A stretch of 64,000 nucleotides of DNA from Mixophyes australis (taxonomy: Eukaryota; Chordata; Amphibia; Anura; Limnodynastidae), in the NCBI GenBank assembly GCA_036250195.1, contig JAVHZZ010000003.1, positions 56,605,021 through 56,669,020 of the forward strand. Reading direction: 5' to 3'. Of this stretch, positions 12,097 through 26,258 are shown piece after piece (the stretch's first letter is position 1; every line of letters begins with the position of its first letter). The notes beneath the pieces are model-generated. The model was not told the DNA's origin. It ran no database searches and was given only the letters and a program-made list of their open reading frames with translations. A program made the translations under genes and the position numbers.

Positions 12097-12214
12097 AGTG
12101 TGTCTAGGTGATAGATTGACTTTAAAAATAAGGAATCTTGATGACAATTTTTTATCGCAATTAATTAGTCGACTATCCACTTTGTTTTCTTAATATCCAT
12201 TACAGTTCTCTTAA

Positions 12215-12382
<168 letters not shown>

Positions 12383-14023
12383 TAAGAAATTAGCACTTTT
12401 CCATTCATAAGTAACCAGGACATAAACTTGTCAGTCAGAAGCTCAGATTCTGAATGTAAAATGATTGCCGTCATATCTGGCCTTTGGTTTGTGATTAGAT
12501 TTTTGTAATCCTCTTGTGCCTCAAGCAACATTATTTCATTTAAAAATAAATAGAATAAAACCATTTCCTTTTAAAGAAACTTTCTCTCTGGTCTTTCTTT
12601 GTGTGATCCTATTTAAATATATATTTTACAGGGGAAGGTTTGCTTTTTTTAAGAAAATAAAAAGTAATCTAGTGATTACGCATCGTTTTCAAATGTTCTT
12701 TTTACCAAATAATTAGATTTTCTCATTTGTTAACATCCTACATGCTGCACAACTGCGCTGATTATTATCAAAATATTGGTCAATTTGATTGATTGTGTCT
12801 GAAAACTGCCTTTTATTTATCAAAGGTGGAACTGATCATTATATTGTCAAATAGGTTCGGGCAAAAACCATTTGGTAGGTTTACGCTTGACAACATTGAA
12901 ATTTAAAAGCAGAACAAAATCAGGCGTATTAGGATTATCTGCTGCTTAACCTAATATGGCTGGGAGCACAGTCCTCGTCCTGCATTAACAACAGGAACAG
13001 TGTTGTTTTAAAAAAGTTAAAACTTAATGACAAACATGACCTGCATGCAATATTTTACAGTCAGTCCCATCGCTAACTAGCCGGTAATGATTCTCTATAT
13101 ACCGGTGAAACCATGAGTGTAGAATCCTCCTGTTATAATGAAAACCAGCTACCAGGATGATCAGCGGGAGGCTTATGGCCTATATCAGGGACTTGGGGCA
13201 ATAACAGCCACCTTCCTCTTTGAGGGTTACCAATCCTGCACTAAAGTGGGATCTGGCTCCCCCAGACTACTGCTTCACCCCCTCCCCCCCCTGCATAGGA
13301 GGAGATCTGGGTAATAATTGAGTGGGACCCATGGAGTGCCAACTTTGCTCTTATATAATGGACAGTAAAGAAAATATTTTTATAAAATTGCCAGTAAAAA
13401 TATTTGAATGGGTCAGTATCCATAGTCTTTGCATGCATGTATTTAATAAATTATAAATCGCTACAGAACCATATGCATAACCCCAAGAGACTGATCCTGT
13501 TGCCATTCTTGGGATTTACAATGGACAATACAAACATAGACACAAGCACCATCTCACCCCAAGCGACAATTACATTTTACACACATACACTTTTATGTGC
13601 CTTAATGTGCATTAAGTGTGATCATTTTACAGGGCACACAGGTCTATAAATATACATGTATATGATATTTATGTACACAGTGTTCATGGGAGATATTCCA
13701 GGAATGTTTCTTCATAGAGTTTACACCAAATATAGAAGCTGAGTGCCGGGGCCATCCTGACAACTCTGCTCCAGCTAAAAACAAATGGTTATCTCCTCTC
13801 TATCTCCAGGTCTTGGCTAAAGTAAATGAGCACAGTGACTTTGAGCAATAGGTTATTGTTGGGCTATATTTGGTATTAGCTGGTCCAAGTGGCATATTTA
13901 TGCAAACAAAAACAGAACATTGATCAGCATTGTAGCAGTTTGTTATGGGTTATTACAACAGTCGTCCTGTTGATACAAATAGAAGGTTATACCGACTAGC
14001 TAAGGGTATAACTATATAATAGC

Positions 14024-14384
14024 ATTCCACAGTGGCCTAGTGGTTAGCACTTCTGCCTCACAGCACTGGGGTCATGAGTTCGATTCCCAACCATGGCTTA
14101 TCTGTGTGGAGTTTGTATGTTCTCCCTGTGTTTGCGTGGGTTTCTTCCGGGTGCTCCGGTTTCCTCCCACACTCCAAAAACATACTGATAGATTAATTGG
14201 CTGCTATCAAAATTGACCCTAGTCTCTCCCTGTCTGTCTGTCTCCCTCTCTGTCTCTCTGTCTGTGTGTGTATGTTAGGGAATTTAGACTGTAAGCTCTA
14301 CTGGGGCAGGGACTGATGTGAATGAGTTCTCTGTACAGCGCTGCGGAATTAGTGGCACTATAAAAATAAATGATGATGATGATT
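14024..14384 (+). mobile_element. V-SINE-type tRNA-derived SINE
   Basis: The 5' tRNA-like head has an A box (TGGCCTAGTGGTTAGCAC) and a B box (GAGTTCGATTCCC). The vertebrate-conserved central domain follows (GTTTGCGTGGGTTTCTTCCG, GGTGCTCCGGTTTCCTCCCA), then a LINE-like 3' part (CAGCGCTGCGGAATT) and a TGATGATGATG tail. ATTCCA occurs at both edges (14024-14029, 14382-14387) as a possible short target duplication. A second, minus-strand copy lies at 38713. A TCTCTCCCTGTCTGTCTG microsatellite is embedded near 14222-14270. Confidence 0.85.
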
Positions 14385-16942
14385 CCATGCGGCTGCTATG
14401 GGGCCCAGTAGCACAAGGGGTCTTGTTCAGGAGGAAGAATGGTCCACTAAAGTACAGACTTAATATGGCTTCATGGCAACTTTATTTTTTCAAGCTGTTA
14501 TATGTTTTGGAAAATAATGCGGATAAAATGACTGTATATATTATGCAGACTAATGTACTAGATTGCTACTAATGCATTTAGTAGTCTGCTCTATTGGATA
14601 CTGACTGGTGATGAAGCAGATATTGCGGTGGGTACTACTTTATGGTGGTGCATAGAAGGCCCCATCACATTTTTGCCAGAAATAACTAGTTACACCTCAG
14701 CAGCTGGACCTTGTTTAACGTTTTAAATAGTGTTTGAATGACGTTTTAACAACAGCATGTATTTAACAAGGCAAGAGATATTACATGGGCAGAAAAAAAA
14801 ATCAAAGGCAAATTTGCAAAGGTAACACTGCTAGTGCACAGTTGCACAAACATAATTTAGGATATCATATGGGGGCTTCTATTGATAAGTATCTGTAGAA
14901 CATCACAGATATTAGCTAACAGACACCAAGAGAAAATGATTTAAGATATATCTAGATAATCTGGAATTCTGAAGTTTGCAGGAAAGTACTTGGAGCACAC
15001 ATGTGCTGTACAAAATGTTATTATACCTTGTGATGCACTAAACAATTTTAAGACCTTGAAAACAAAATATAAATGACAGTGTCTTAAATGAGTTATTGAG
15101 GTGTTTCATTTCAGCCTCATTTTATTTTTCATCCTTTTACAATTCTGTCTAGTATTTAATTTTGTTTTGCTTCATACCCTAACCTAACACATGCTTTAAT
15201 TTCTGTAAATGATGATTTTGTTTGCATGCAGTCATAAGACAACATTCTAAGTCTGGCTAATAAGAGAGATTTTTTTTTTAAGTCGTGGTTGTGATTTTGA
15301 TAAGCGCCGGAGTGATGTTATACACATGCGTTGCTATAGCGACCTAGGTCTGTGCAAGCTTTTTTAAGATACCGATTATCCCCTTTGCACACAGTAATTT
15401 ATCACTAAAGTGAGGAGACAGATCTTTGCTATAACGGCTGTTGCCTTACCAGCGGGGGGAGAGTTTTAGATTCAGGTTTGTATGTCCTGCTTTCAGCTGA
15501 AATCCTGCATCTGCGGCATATTTGTTTTTGTAAACTATCTGCTTCTTCCAGGTATTTACTTGGATTTAATTATTTCTGCAGATGTCATTTTAAATGAGCT
15601 AAATAAGAACCAATCAAATGGCTTTTGTGTTATATATACTACAGACAGGTGATTGTTACTATGAAAGAGTTGTATTGACTCCTTGGTGGGGTCTGTTTTG
15701 CAAGTATGACCCAAATCCTGCTGTACCTATAACCATTTGCTGTATACATTCTAATGAACAAAATACAGCATTGAGTAGTTCAAATTGGTTTTCACACTAC
15801 TCTGTTCACATTGGAAGATGGTGCAGTGGTGAGGGCTGGCCATAAACTGTGCACTCTCTGTACGTCCAAAGCTGCAGGAGACTTAGGGGCTGTATACACT
15901 ACTAAGGAGTGTATGTATGATACGAAATAGACCTTCCACCCAAGTGGAGTTTTTTTTTTCGAGGAAATATTTGCCTCTTTGCTGCTTCCTGCAGTCTATT
16001 TTATAAATGGGATAATTTACTCCCTACAGAGGTAACCAAAAACTTCTGTAACCACACCAAAGCATATCTTCCAACCGCCCCAATTTAAGTGGAACAGTCC
16101 CAATTTTAGGGCGCTGTTTCCCATCTCAATTGGGCAGCTTTGGCCCGATCGATGAGAAAGTTGGGCAGAGCAGCAATGAACGAGTGCTGTGTATGGCAGT
16201 GAAGGGGTTTGGAAGAGAGCGAAGGAAAGAACAGGGCAGTCTAGCGCTGCAAAAGTGTCCCTGTCCCGCTGGAGGTACGCAACTTAACACCGCAGCATTC
16301 AATTCATATTCGTATGCAAAGAACACTTTCTACGGGTTACAATTTCTGGGAGGGGGCGAGGAAGGGGCATTCACCCATAGTCCAAGCTTTGGGCATCTCA
16401 AAGGTACGTTATTTTCTGTGGTATCTTTTGCTCCAGCTACAGGGCTAGTCTAAGTCCTGACTACTAGCGATGGCAGTCACCAATGCTGCTATAACATGTG
16501 TTTGCAATCTGGAACAACTGTAAAAATGTATCTTATGTTCAGTAGACATTAAGGACATCCTAATAAACGTATTTCATGGTGCGTTCTTATTTGAAGTTAT
16601 ATTCCACATAGGTATTGGACATACCCTGCAGTGTCTTGTGTAGTAGAGCTGGGCAGACCGACATCTGAACTCATTAGCGCACATATACTCAGATGTGCTC
16701 CTTGTTGAAGTTAGGCGTATGCCCGAGTTCCGTGCTTGTTAATACAAAGGCAGGTTACACTCAGTATACGTACCTTGAGGAATCAGGTTCCTAGTATCTG
16801 TATAAGAGCAGATCAGCAGTGTTGGCAGGGGGGCTTGTTAGTAGGGAGTGTGGAAGGTCCCCCGAATGCTGCAGGGGGACCCTGACTGGCAATTAGAATT
16901 GTGTTATTATTCCCAGTGAATGCAAAGCAAAAAGTGTGTGGT

Positions 16943-17612
16943 GAGGAGGGGAGAACAAATAAAGCTAATTCTTACCCTAGAATTCCCTATGTATGCTGGC
17001 AGTCCTCGGCAAGCTGTCCAGGTAAAACGGTGAGTCTCCTATGAATAGAGGCTCCGGAGTGTCCGGGTATCTCGTGTAGCCGCGTCTTGGAACGCGGAAG
17101 TGATAGGTTGACCCGCACAAGTACGGTGGCTGATTAGGTACAAAAATGTGATCCAACGCGTTTCATCCAGATAGGACTTTCTCAAGGATGAAACGCGTTG
17201 GGTCACATTTTTGTACCTAATCAGCCACCGTACTTGTGCGGGTCAACCTATCACTTCCGCGTTCCAAGACGCGGCTACACGAGATACCCGGACACTCCGG
17301 AGCCTCTATTCATAGGAGACTCACCGTTTTACCTGGACAGCTTGCCGAGGACTGCCAGCATACATAGGGAATTCTAGGGTAAGAATTAGTTTTATTTGCT
17401 CTCCCCTCCTCACGCCATCTGGTATACTATCCCGCGGTACTTCCACTTACATTTTCAAAGGAGCTATAAACATTTTTGTTGTCTTTACATTTTGTTGTCT
17501 ATACGTTTTTTATTTTTATTTTTCATGTTCATTGTGCCCTTTCTGTTTTATATATTGCCGTTTGTACTATAGGGGCTGCATATTAGATGAGCGCTTACCT
17601 CTGTTTTTATTG
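16943..17612 (+). mobile_element. Palindromic retroposon with 14-bp target duplication
   Basis: The insertion is framed by AAAAAGTGTGTGGT at 16929-16942 and 17613-17626, an exact 14-bp duplication. The first ~470 bp (16943-17413) form a near-perfect inverted repeat with arms of about 225 bp around a short loop near 17177. Each arm contains GATGAAACGCGTTGG beside the loop. The remaining ~200 bp are single copy and end CTATAGGGGCTGCATATTAG through GTTTTTATTG. No protein is encoded. The insert shares its motif and architecture with 58197-59050. The long duplication points to target-primed retroposition; the superfamily is not recognised. Confidence 0.75.
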
Positions 17613-18882
17613 AAAAAGTGTGTGGTAAGGAATTAAAATTAGCGTTACTAGCTGCGGGTTGAGCGTGTGGGACAGACTGTGCTAAGCACCCAGGGACTCA
17701 TTTTCAGTTAGGCAGCATCAAATTACCTGTAACACAGCAGCACTAGCTGCTTATGATCACATTCCAGTGTGCAATAAAATTATCCTTTACCTTCGATGCT
17801 TTTGTTCATTGATTTAAACTTCACCTTTTTAATTCAAATATGCTACTTATTTAACTCTAACTAGTATTGGACAGTACTGCATATAGTTTCATATTTCATA
17901 TAGGGTCATATTTTAAGTTTGTCACTTTAGCTATATCAGTTTACTTGGTTGATGTGAGCAAGAACCCCATTACATTTTATTATATTTATTTTTTACCTAC
18001 TACCTCCTATTTTATGCACTCAGGCTACTACATCACTGGTTGCTCACTTGTGAGTTGTAATTACCATCCAACCAATGATTTCATTTTGTCAAAATATCTA
18101 GAATACCTTATCCTCAGAAATTCTGAAGTTAAACCTCCTATGTGGCTACCATTGCGACAAGTGTTAGATTTTTAGTCCATCTGATCAATGAACAAGTTTT
18201 CACGTTAAGCTATATTTACCCATAGCCGAATTGCTCTATGCATGATGCCAAAATGAGAGTGATTACCTGTTACCCTGTCATCGCTCGCACATACAGCACA
18301 TGATCTTGTTTTTCCACATCAATTTGCTAATCCACATATATGTCAAAGTTGGACAGGAGTCTGGTACCTTGGAGCTCAGATTGAGCGTCTGGTCTACCTG
18401 TGTACAATCGGCTTTACTTGTTATTGGCTAAATGTTTACTATGTGTAGAATTATTTTTTTTTATTATGATAATCTAAATAAAAATAACTCATAATGTCAT
18501 CATGATCAAAATTATTGAAATTAGAGGGTGCATTTTCAGGGGCGTTCCTTGCCATGCAATTGAGCGCACAGACATTTTCACTCCATAAAAGGACTTGAAT
18601 TTTGCGCCACTTCAGAGCTTTCATCCTATACTTTTAATGGGACTTTTTTTGCACATGTATGTTGCACTTTGGAATGTGCATGTTTCGATTCTCTCTGAGC
18701 ACTGGCCCGAGGATATCTCTCTCATGATTAACATAACACATAGATTAGGTTGAACCGTGCAGTATTTCAGGTGAAAAATGTAAACATTTATTTTACGGAC
18801 AGGAGTGGTAGTAAAGTGATCGGATGCTAGACATTCGCACAATGATCCTCTGCAGATATTTCTCTGCACATCTAGGTGCACT

Positions 18883-19275
18883 CAGGGCCGGATTAACCCG
18901 AGGTCTAACTGGGCTACAGCCCAGGGGCCTCGGGCATCCAGGGGGCCCTTGACAGAGCTCAGCAGAATTATTGATCGGGACAGGGGCGGGGGCGCCCCGA
19001 CCCGATCAATGCTGAGCTCTGTCACTGCAGTCCTCCTTCTACGGCGCTCAGTAATCTCCTTACTGAGGAGTTCTCGCGAGAGTGTCACGAGATCTCCTCA
19101 GTAAGCAGCTTACAGCGCGCCGCGGAAGGAGGACTGCAGTGACAGGAGAAGGTAAGCGCTTGGGGGAGGATGGTCGGCTAACAGGGGGGCCAGTCTGCTA
19201 ACGGGGGGGGGGGGCCTCACAGGGGAATGGGGGCCCCCTTAGCCCAGGGGCCTCCATTCTGTTAATCCGGCCCTG
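18883..19275. mobile_element. Non-autonomous hAT element, 393 bp
   Basis: Terminal inverted repeats are CAGGGCCGGATTAAC and GTTAATCCGGCCCTG. They are flanked by an exact 8-bp target duplication, GGTGCACT at 18875-18882 and 19276-19283, the hAT signature. The interior is GC-rich and folds back on itself: GAGCTCAGCA...TGCTGAGCTC around 18956-19020, and CACTGCAGTCCTCCTT...AAGGAGGACTGCAGTG around 19023-19143. It has no coding capacity. It is one of the cleanest insertions in the window. Confidence 0.93.
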
Positions 19276-20532
19276 GGTGCACTGTTAGGCTACAGAGGCT
19301 TCTCCTGAGAACAGAGTGTAGGGTGGCACCGTGACTGCACATTCAGGCACATAGGTGCACATTGGTAACATTTGTAAATGACCATTTGTGAATAGTAGAT
19401 AATATTACTAAAGTGATTTCATGCATTCAAGTACTTCCAGGACATGGTAGTCAGTCAACTCCATTGTGATGGCAGCTTTATACGGTATTTAAAAAACTAT
19501 GATCCCATGTACAAAACAAAAAGGTTCCTGCTGTTTTGAGTCACAGCTGAACGTTTTTATTGATACGGGGTAAAAATAAATTCTTAACGCATTTCAAAGT
19601 CTAACACAACTTAAAATGCTTAATATGTTCATGGATAGGGCAGTCTACCACTTTGCAATCATTTATATTTGAGGCTGTGGTCTCCCCTTTACAATCATTT
19701 ATATATAAGGCCGTGGTCTCCTACCTTGCACACATTTATATCTGAGGCAGTGGGCTCCCACCTTGTAAATATATATGAGGCTCTGGTGCAGGAGATGAGT
19801 AAGGGGCATCATTGTTCAGGTCGGCTGCAGTGTATGCTTAGAATTATAATTAGGATGTTACATATATAATATAGACACCAGTACATCCAGGGGACATTAC
19901 AATGAACATCACAATTGTGTATAATTTTATCTTTTGTATAAATATAACTTTTGAAAAAGTATATCTTTTTCATTTTTAATGTTTTATGCCTGGAGTTTCT
20001 GCAAGCGATAGGAACTTAGTATGATTACTATATATCTGTTAAGGTTGTCAGTAGCCGAGAGTCTGAGCCAGGCTGGAAGAGTGAATAGAAGAAGAGATAT
20101 TGTTAAGTGAGACCTATCTGCTGTGCAAGTCTCTGCTAGAAACACAGAGGACTTGACACAGTACAAATCAATAAGACCGGGAGAAAAATGTACCTTGAAA
20201 TGTTATTGTAATGTTGATAAAATGCAGTGCCGTTTTTAAAAGCATAAAACGTGAAATAAAAAACACATTTACATGAGTGTCCCTTTAATTTTTATTTACA
20301 GATAGCTGGATAAGGTCAACTTATAGTATGAGTAAAATATATTCATGAAATGTGGAAGTTTATAGTGGGATTTTTGTCTGCATTAGCATTTCCACAATAA
20401 AAATAGATCAATAATTAAAATTTAACAATGAAAGAAATGAAAAAAATACATTATGCATGGTTTATCGCTGGCTTATTTCAGAATTGACTGTTCCAGACAT
20501 GTCTCCTAGAGAAATTCTCTGCGTATGGTTAG

Positions 20533-20745
<213 letters not shown>

Positions 20746-21332
20746 TGAGGCTTGCAGGGCTTCTGTTTCTCAGTGTTTATTTCTGTTGTATGCAAAGCAA
20801 GCTGTTCCATTTATATCATGCTGCCTAGATATAGGCACAGATGGCAGCGCAGCAAACTCAATACGTATGTGTTTAAGCAAACAATAGACCAAACACAGAA
20901 CTAGATGGATTAGCAGAGGGAGATGTGTGGACATGTCTGTATCGACATCAGTATTTATGTGTTGCATGTGCGATTGCAGTAATAGGGAAGCAGGACATGT
21001 AGCTTTATCACTGTATTACAATATAAATGCGTTATGTCTGGGGTCACCGCAGTTCAGCAGAAACTCACCTCCTTGCCGGTGTTACAGCTGCATCTCCAGG
21101 CAGCCTGGCGAGTTTTGAATGCATACTTCACTCTAGCAGGTTGGCCGATTGGTGAACCACTCATGTCCAGGACACTGGCAGTGCTGGTTTTTGGAAAGCT
21201 TAAAAATAGTATGTGGTTATACTAATTGTAAGATGGTAACTAAACAAAAAGTGTAATATTTGTGCTTAACTTTTTAAATATAAGAAGTATGCACACAACT
21301 ATTACCACCTATGCAAACAGATCAGGTAGGGT

Positions 21333-21616
21333 ACATAATTGTAACAGAGAAAATGTCGGTAGTTAACCTGCCAACATGAAAGTGTAAGGAGGCTAAATGC
21401 TGACAGGTTGACAATGGCGGCAATAAAAGAGCAATGCCATCGGGTCTGCCAGCTATACCCCGGACCCACTGGCATTGGCCTTTTAATGTCGGCGCTGTGA
21501 TTGGCGACATTGTGCATGCCGCCAATCACACTGTAGACATTGTCAACCACTCTGCATTTAGCCTGCCTTTTCATGTTGGCAGGTTAAGTGCCGACGTTTC
21601 CTCTGTCACAATTATG
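21333..21616. repeat. Palindromic MITE, unclassified
   Basis: The left arm (CATAATTGTAACAGAGAAAATG, then GTTAACCTGCCAACATGAAA) is complemented by the right arm (TTTCATGTTGGCAGGTTAAG, then CCTCTGTCACAATTATG). The inner parts GGCTAAATGCTGACAGGTTG and CAACCACTCTGCATTTAGCC also pair. About 90-bp arms surround a GC-richer centre. It is non-coding. The edges are approximate. Confidence 0.7.
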
Positions 21617-22082
21617 ACCGCCGACGAACAAATCAACTATCGTCAAGATCACGGTCGATAGTAATATTCAATGACTGTATTTTGAATATATCTATATACA
21701 TCTTTATAGATATAGATAGGCACAGTATAAATTAGACTAAGAAATTGAAAGTGTATTCCTAGTATAACATTGGAAACATGGGCTAAATCACCCAAGGGTA
21801 TGAAGAGGTTAAATAAATATAATATAGAAAAAATATGCATGTGAAAAATATATCATTACTGAAAATGAAAACAATTAGCATAAAGGACAGATGGTCATTG
21901 GAGAGCATAACATTATTATCTTTTTTATATAACGTGCAGCACTATTATGCAGTGCTGTATATTGATGGGACCATGATACAAACAAATGACATACAATGAG
22001 ATGAAACAGGAGGTAAAAATCACCCTACCAAAATGAGTTTACCGTCTAAGAGATATGGGGTACACATAAGGTTCATGAACAT

Positions 22083-22640
22083 AGACACTGTGCTAGTTCT
22101 GGCTCCAGGCAGTTTGTGATTGCAGACACTGTGCTAGTTCTGGCTCCAGGCAGTTTGTGATTACAGACACTGTGCTAGTTCTGAATCCAGGCAGTTTGTG
22201 ATTACAGACACTGTGCTAGTTCTGGCTCCAGGCAGTTTGTGATTACAGATACTGTGCTAGTTCTGGCTCCAGGCAGTTTGTGATTGCAGACACTGTGCTA
22301 GTTCTGGCTCCAGGCAGTTTGTGATTGCAGGCACTGTGCTAGTTCTGAATCCAGGCAGTTTGTGATTACAGACACTGTGCTAGTTCTGGCTCCAGACAGT
22401 TTGTGATTGCAGACACTGTGCAAGTTCTGGCTCCAGGCAGTTTGTGATTGCAGACACTGTGCTAGTTCTGGCTCCAGGCAGTTTGTGATTACAGACACTG
22501 TGCTAGTTCTGGCTCCAGGCAGTTTGTGATTGCAGACACTGTGCTAGTTCTGACTCCAGGCAGTTTGTGATTACAGACACTGTGCTAGTTCTGGCTCCAG
22601 GCAGTTTGTGATTACAGATACTGTGCTAGTTCCTGACAGT
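22083..22640. repeat. 41-bp minisatellite, ~13 copies
   Basis: Tandem unit of 41 bp (GACACTGTGCTAGTTCTGGC, then TCCAGGCAGTTTGTGATTGCA) starting at 22084 and 22125 and repeating to about 22635. Copies differ at few sites (GGCTCC or GAATCC, GATTGC or GATTAC). These variants recur in order, hinting at multi-unit duplication. No open frame of significance. Confidence 0.95.
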
Positions 22641-24658
22641 TAGCGACCAAAGCACATCATATCTGGCAGGGTTTAAGAATAAACCACTATTTTATTTCAA
22701 TAAAGAAATACATTTTAAATACAACTTTATATAATTTACAGAATTTTATTGGTTTAACTATTAGATCTATCTAAAAAAATGTGTCTTTCAGTGTTTAAAA
22801 CTGCAATTCAAATCCTTGTTAAACAAAAATAAATAAATACTAAGGGTAGTATGAAATTGCTCAGAAAATATATAGCGTTTAACATCACTTAATACAACTG
22901 ATGTGTATGTTCCCAGAACTGCATCTGGTACAAACGATAGATATAGGGGCTTATGCAAAGTGGAACATACACCGGTTTACATAGCGCATGCTGCATTAAA
23001 TCACTTTGCGCATTGCCCAGAAAGTGGGCACAGGAACATGTGCCTGTGCAGTCTGGCAGTTATGCCCACCTGTGCCTGGAGAGGTGGGATAGGGAAGGAT
23101 AGGGGCAGTCTGATGTTGGCCAAGTACATTAAAGGTATGTTTACGCAAATGCGGCTCATGCAGACCTGCGTATATACGCATATGCACCTGGATGTCCTAT
23201 CTCGAGATGTGTACATCACAGCATATGGGCAGAGATACTTTTTTTTTTTTTTTTTCGTGTTAGCTTTCTAATAATAATTGACTCCCATTTTGTGACCGAC
23301 TTGGCATCAGCCCCCCGAAGTGTCAGACAGTGATTTAAGACCTGGCCCCAGATAGTGCAAACCTCACATTAATACAATAAATCTTTTAGTTAAATCGGTT
23401 TCTATAGGCTAATGTGTGTCTTTTAAATTAGGATCAAGACATATTTATATTTTAAATGTGTTGGTGTTATTTATCTAGTTAATTTAAAGCATTATAAATG
23501 ACAACACATTAAACATATCTGTTGAAAAATTAAGTATTTCTACTACACAGTTATTGTATGGTAGAATTTTCATGAATTAATATTTTACAATGAAATGCCA
23601 AAAGTGATTGGCAGAAGCATAGTATTTTAAAGTAGATTTTGAGAACACATTTTACCAATATTATTTGGGTGATTTTAAAGAGAAGGGGATTTAGTGCCTC
23701 CTTCACTAGACATTAGCAGATGATGTGCTGTCTGGAAGGTCAGAATAGATGTCTCCCCAGAGTCTAGTACAGTCTGTGGTTTCTATGGAAACCTCACACA
23801 GTTGAGTGTAAGAAAATATTTTTAACACATGTCATACTATAGATTATTTTTAAATCATTAGATTTACACCACATTCTATTTGAAGAATAGAGTTACATGT
23901 GAACAGATGTGTAGTTCTGTTACCTTGATTAAATGTAAGGAACGTTTGTTTCTAATTTATCTTGAGTGTATTTTATTGTTGACAGTAAAAATGCTAATTC
24001 TGGATACTTTAGAGACCGAGATGAAGGCAGGAGGCATGGAGTCCAGCAATTTGTATTGGTGTCGCCTACACAATGTGGAGGTGGCTGTTTTGTGGGCTAA
24101 ATCAACAGGCACTAGAAGGCAGCTCATCCATTGACTAAAAACTAATGACAACCCTAGATGCTGCTTCCCGATGAATTGCTCTATCCACTAAATAGCTGCC
24201 TTCATTGTATTTTGTGTAAGTCACAGTTTCATAGTAGAAAAATAATTTTGTGGTCTAAATATGTTACAGTGGAGCACCGAGCTCCGTCTCCTTGTTTATG
24301 GCTCCCCATAGGGAAGTATGAGAGTCTGCCCACAATATATCTCAGACATGCAGTGTATTAAAGAGTCTGCATATATATGTACAAGTATATTGGATAACCT
24401 ACATATCATATACATAAACCTGCATATACAAGACTGTATACCTGCTACTGCTGTACTGTATGATAACTGTAAGTACCTGCATCAACTGTTACATCGTTCA
24501 ATAAACCTGCAACCTTGGATAAGTTTAATGCGTTTTGTGGCTTAACATCCCCCAACACCGCTGACACCTTTTACAAACATCTAAAGGTGTAACCAATAAA
24601 ATTAATGCAGAGAATGTAGTCTGTTAGTTCACTTGGAGCTAGTACCTTATACATATTA

Positions 24659-25201
24659 TACCGCTTTCATACTGCCGACCCGGGTATATGAACCCGGGAT
24701 ATTGCCAGGGGACAAGGCTCCCAGACAGGCAAATCCCTGGGTCGACCGGATACACACTGAACCCGGGCAGGCCCGGGTCTGACAAAAAAAAAGATAAATT
24801 GGAAAAAAAAAGACCTTAGTACTTTCTTCACGCTGACTGTCCGGCAGGTTACATAAAGAAATTACGTCATTCCTATTGGCCAGGGAAAAAATTATGCATT
24901 TAAAGCGACCCTAAGCCTGTATAATGTAATCCAGGCATAGGGTCTGCTATTGCAGCTTTAAATGCATAATTTTCCCCTGGTCAATAGGAATGACGTAATT
25001 TCTTCACGTAACCTGCCGGACAGTCAGCGTGGAGGAAATACTAAGGTATTAAGAGGACTTTTTTATTCTTTATATTTTTATTTTTTTTAAATTCAACTTT
25101 TTTTTTTTTACTTTTTTTTTACTTTTTTTTTTTAACTTTCTTACACTAGTCTGTGAGACCTGGGTTGAAATACCAGGTCGAAGCTACAGTATGAAAGGGT
25201 A
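24659..25201. mobile_element. Harbinger-like MITE, 543 bp
   Basis: Ends TACCGCTTTCATACTG and CAGTATGAAAGGGTA are inverted. TTA flanks both sides (24656-24658 and 25202-25204), which fits the TWA target preference of PIF/Harbinger elements. Inside, 24828-24905 and 24955-25035 are long inverted arms (share AAATTACGTCATTCCTATTG in opposite orientations). CCCGGGT motifs recur in the outer 100 bp. A T-rich run lies at 25055-25140. Non-coding. The superfamily call is inference from the 3-bp duplication. Confidence 0.75.
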
Positions 25202-25299
25202 TTAGTCAAATCTCATGAACATTGCCTCAGTGTTGTCACTGGTTCCTAGCAAATACTGGTGCAGCCCAGAAGATGGCTGCTTCCTCGGTGTGTAGGTGA

Positions 25300-25524
<225 letters not shown>

Positions 25525-25888
25525 TAAGTTAAATTTATTGTGCTTGAATTATCTTTTGCATCAATAAATAAATGTATTACTATTATCAGCCACTCCTGAA
25601 ATACAACAATTATTATGTATGGATCTGCATTTAAATCAGTGGGAGAGAAATGAATGTAGATGCTGCTGTGTAAAATGACATAAAGGTGGTCAGTTTCCAG
25701 TCACAGAAGGTATGAAAAAAGTAAATACACTGGATAGTGCTATAATTCAAGAACAAACAAGAATCATTCCAAATATTAGTCCAAAAATGAATGATTCACA
25801 TATTCAGTGACAGGACCCCAATTCTAGCTGCTCTGCCCTGTAGAGCAAGATGCTAGTTCCACCCATGTGGGTATGAATAAGATTCAAA

Positions 25889-26091
25889 GGGGGGAATTGA
25901 ATTCCCCCCGAAGTACCGCCGCGCTAAATGTATTACTGTTATTACGGTAATAGTGCGCGTAATTACCTTTATTACGGTAATTCTAACGCCGGCTTTTTGC
26001 TCGCAGCTCCCCGGGTTAATATTATTGTAATAACGGTAATATCTATAATGCGGCGGTACTTCGGGGGGAATTGAATTTCCACCAAAGAGAA
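25889..26091. repeat. MITE family B, copy 1
   Basis: The terminal inverted repeat is GGGGAATTGAATTCCCCCCG, continuing AAGTACCGCCGCG at the left, and its complement ends the element. The interior carries repeated ATTACGGTAAT/ATTACCGTTAT palindromes. A second copy at 42891-43042 has the same termini and the same CCGGGTTAAT centre. Non-coding. Confidence 0.85.
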
Positions 26092-26258
26092 GGGATGAGC
26101 GCTGCATGAAAATACAAAAAAGCCACAATAGATCAAATGCATTATATATAAAGATAATGAGTAAATAAAAATATATCCACAACAATAGTACCATTTACCG
26201 AAGTATTGGGCACTTAATTAGTCTCTGTTCTCTATCCCCTCTGCCCTGGATTTGTTAG

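Noticed and set aside
14024..14110. tRNA gene
   Set aside because: The A and B boxes belong to the tRNA-derived head of a SINE; there is no complete cloverleaf, and the vertebrate SINE core follows.
22298..22498. Repetitive 66-codon minus-strand frame
   Set aside because: Product of the 41-bp minisatellite, not a gene.
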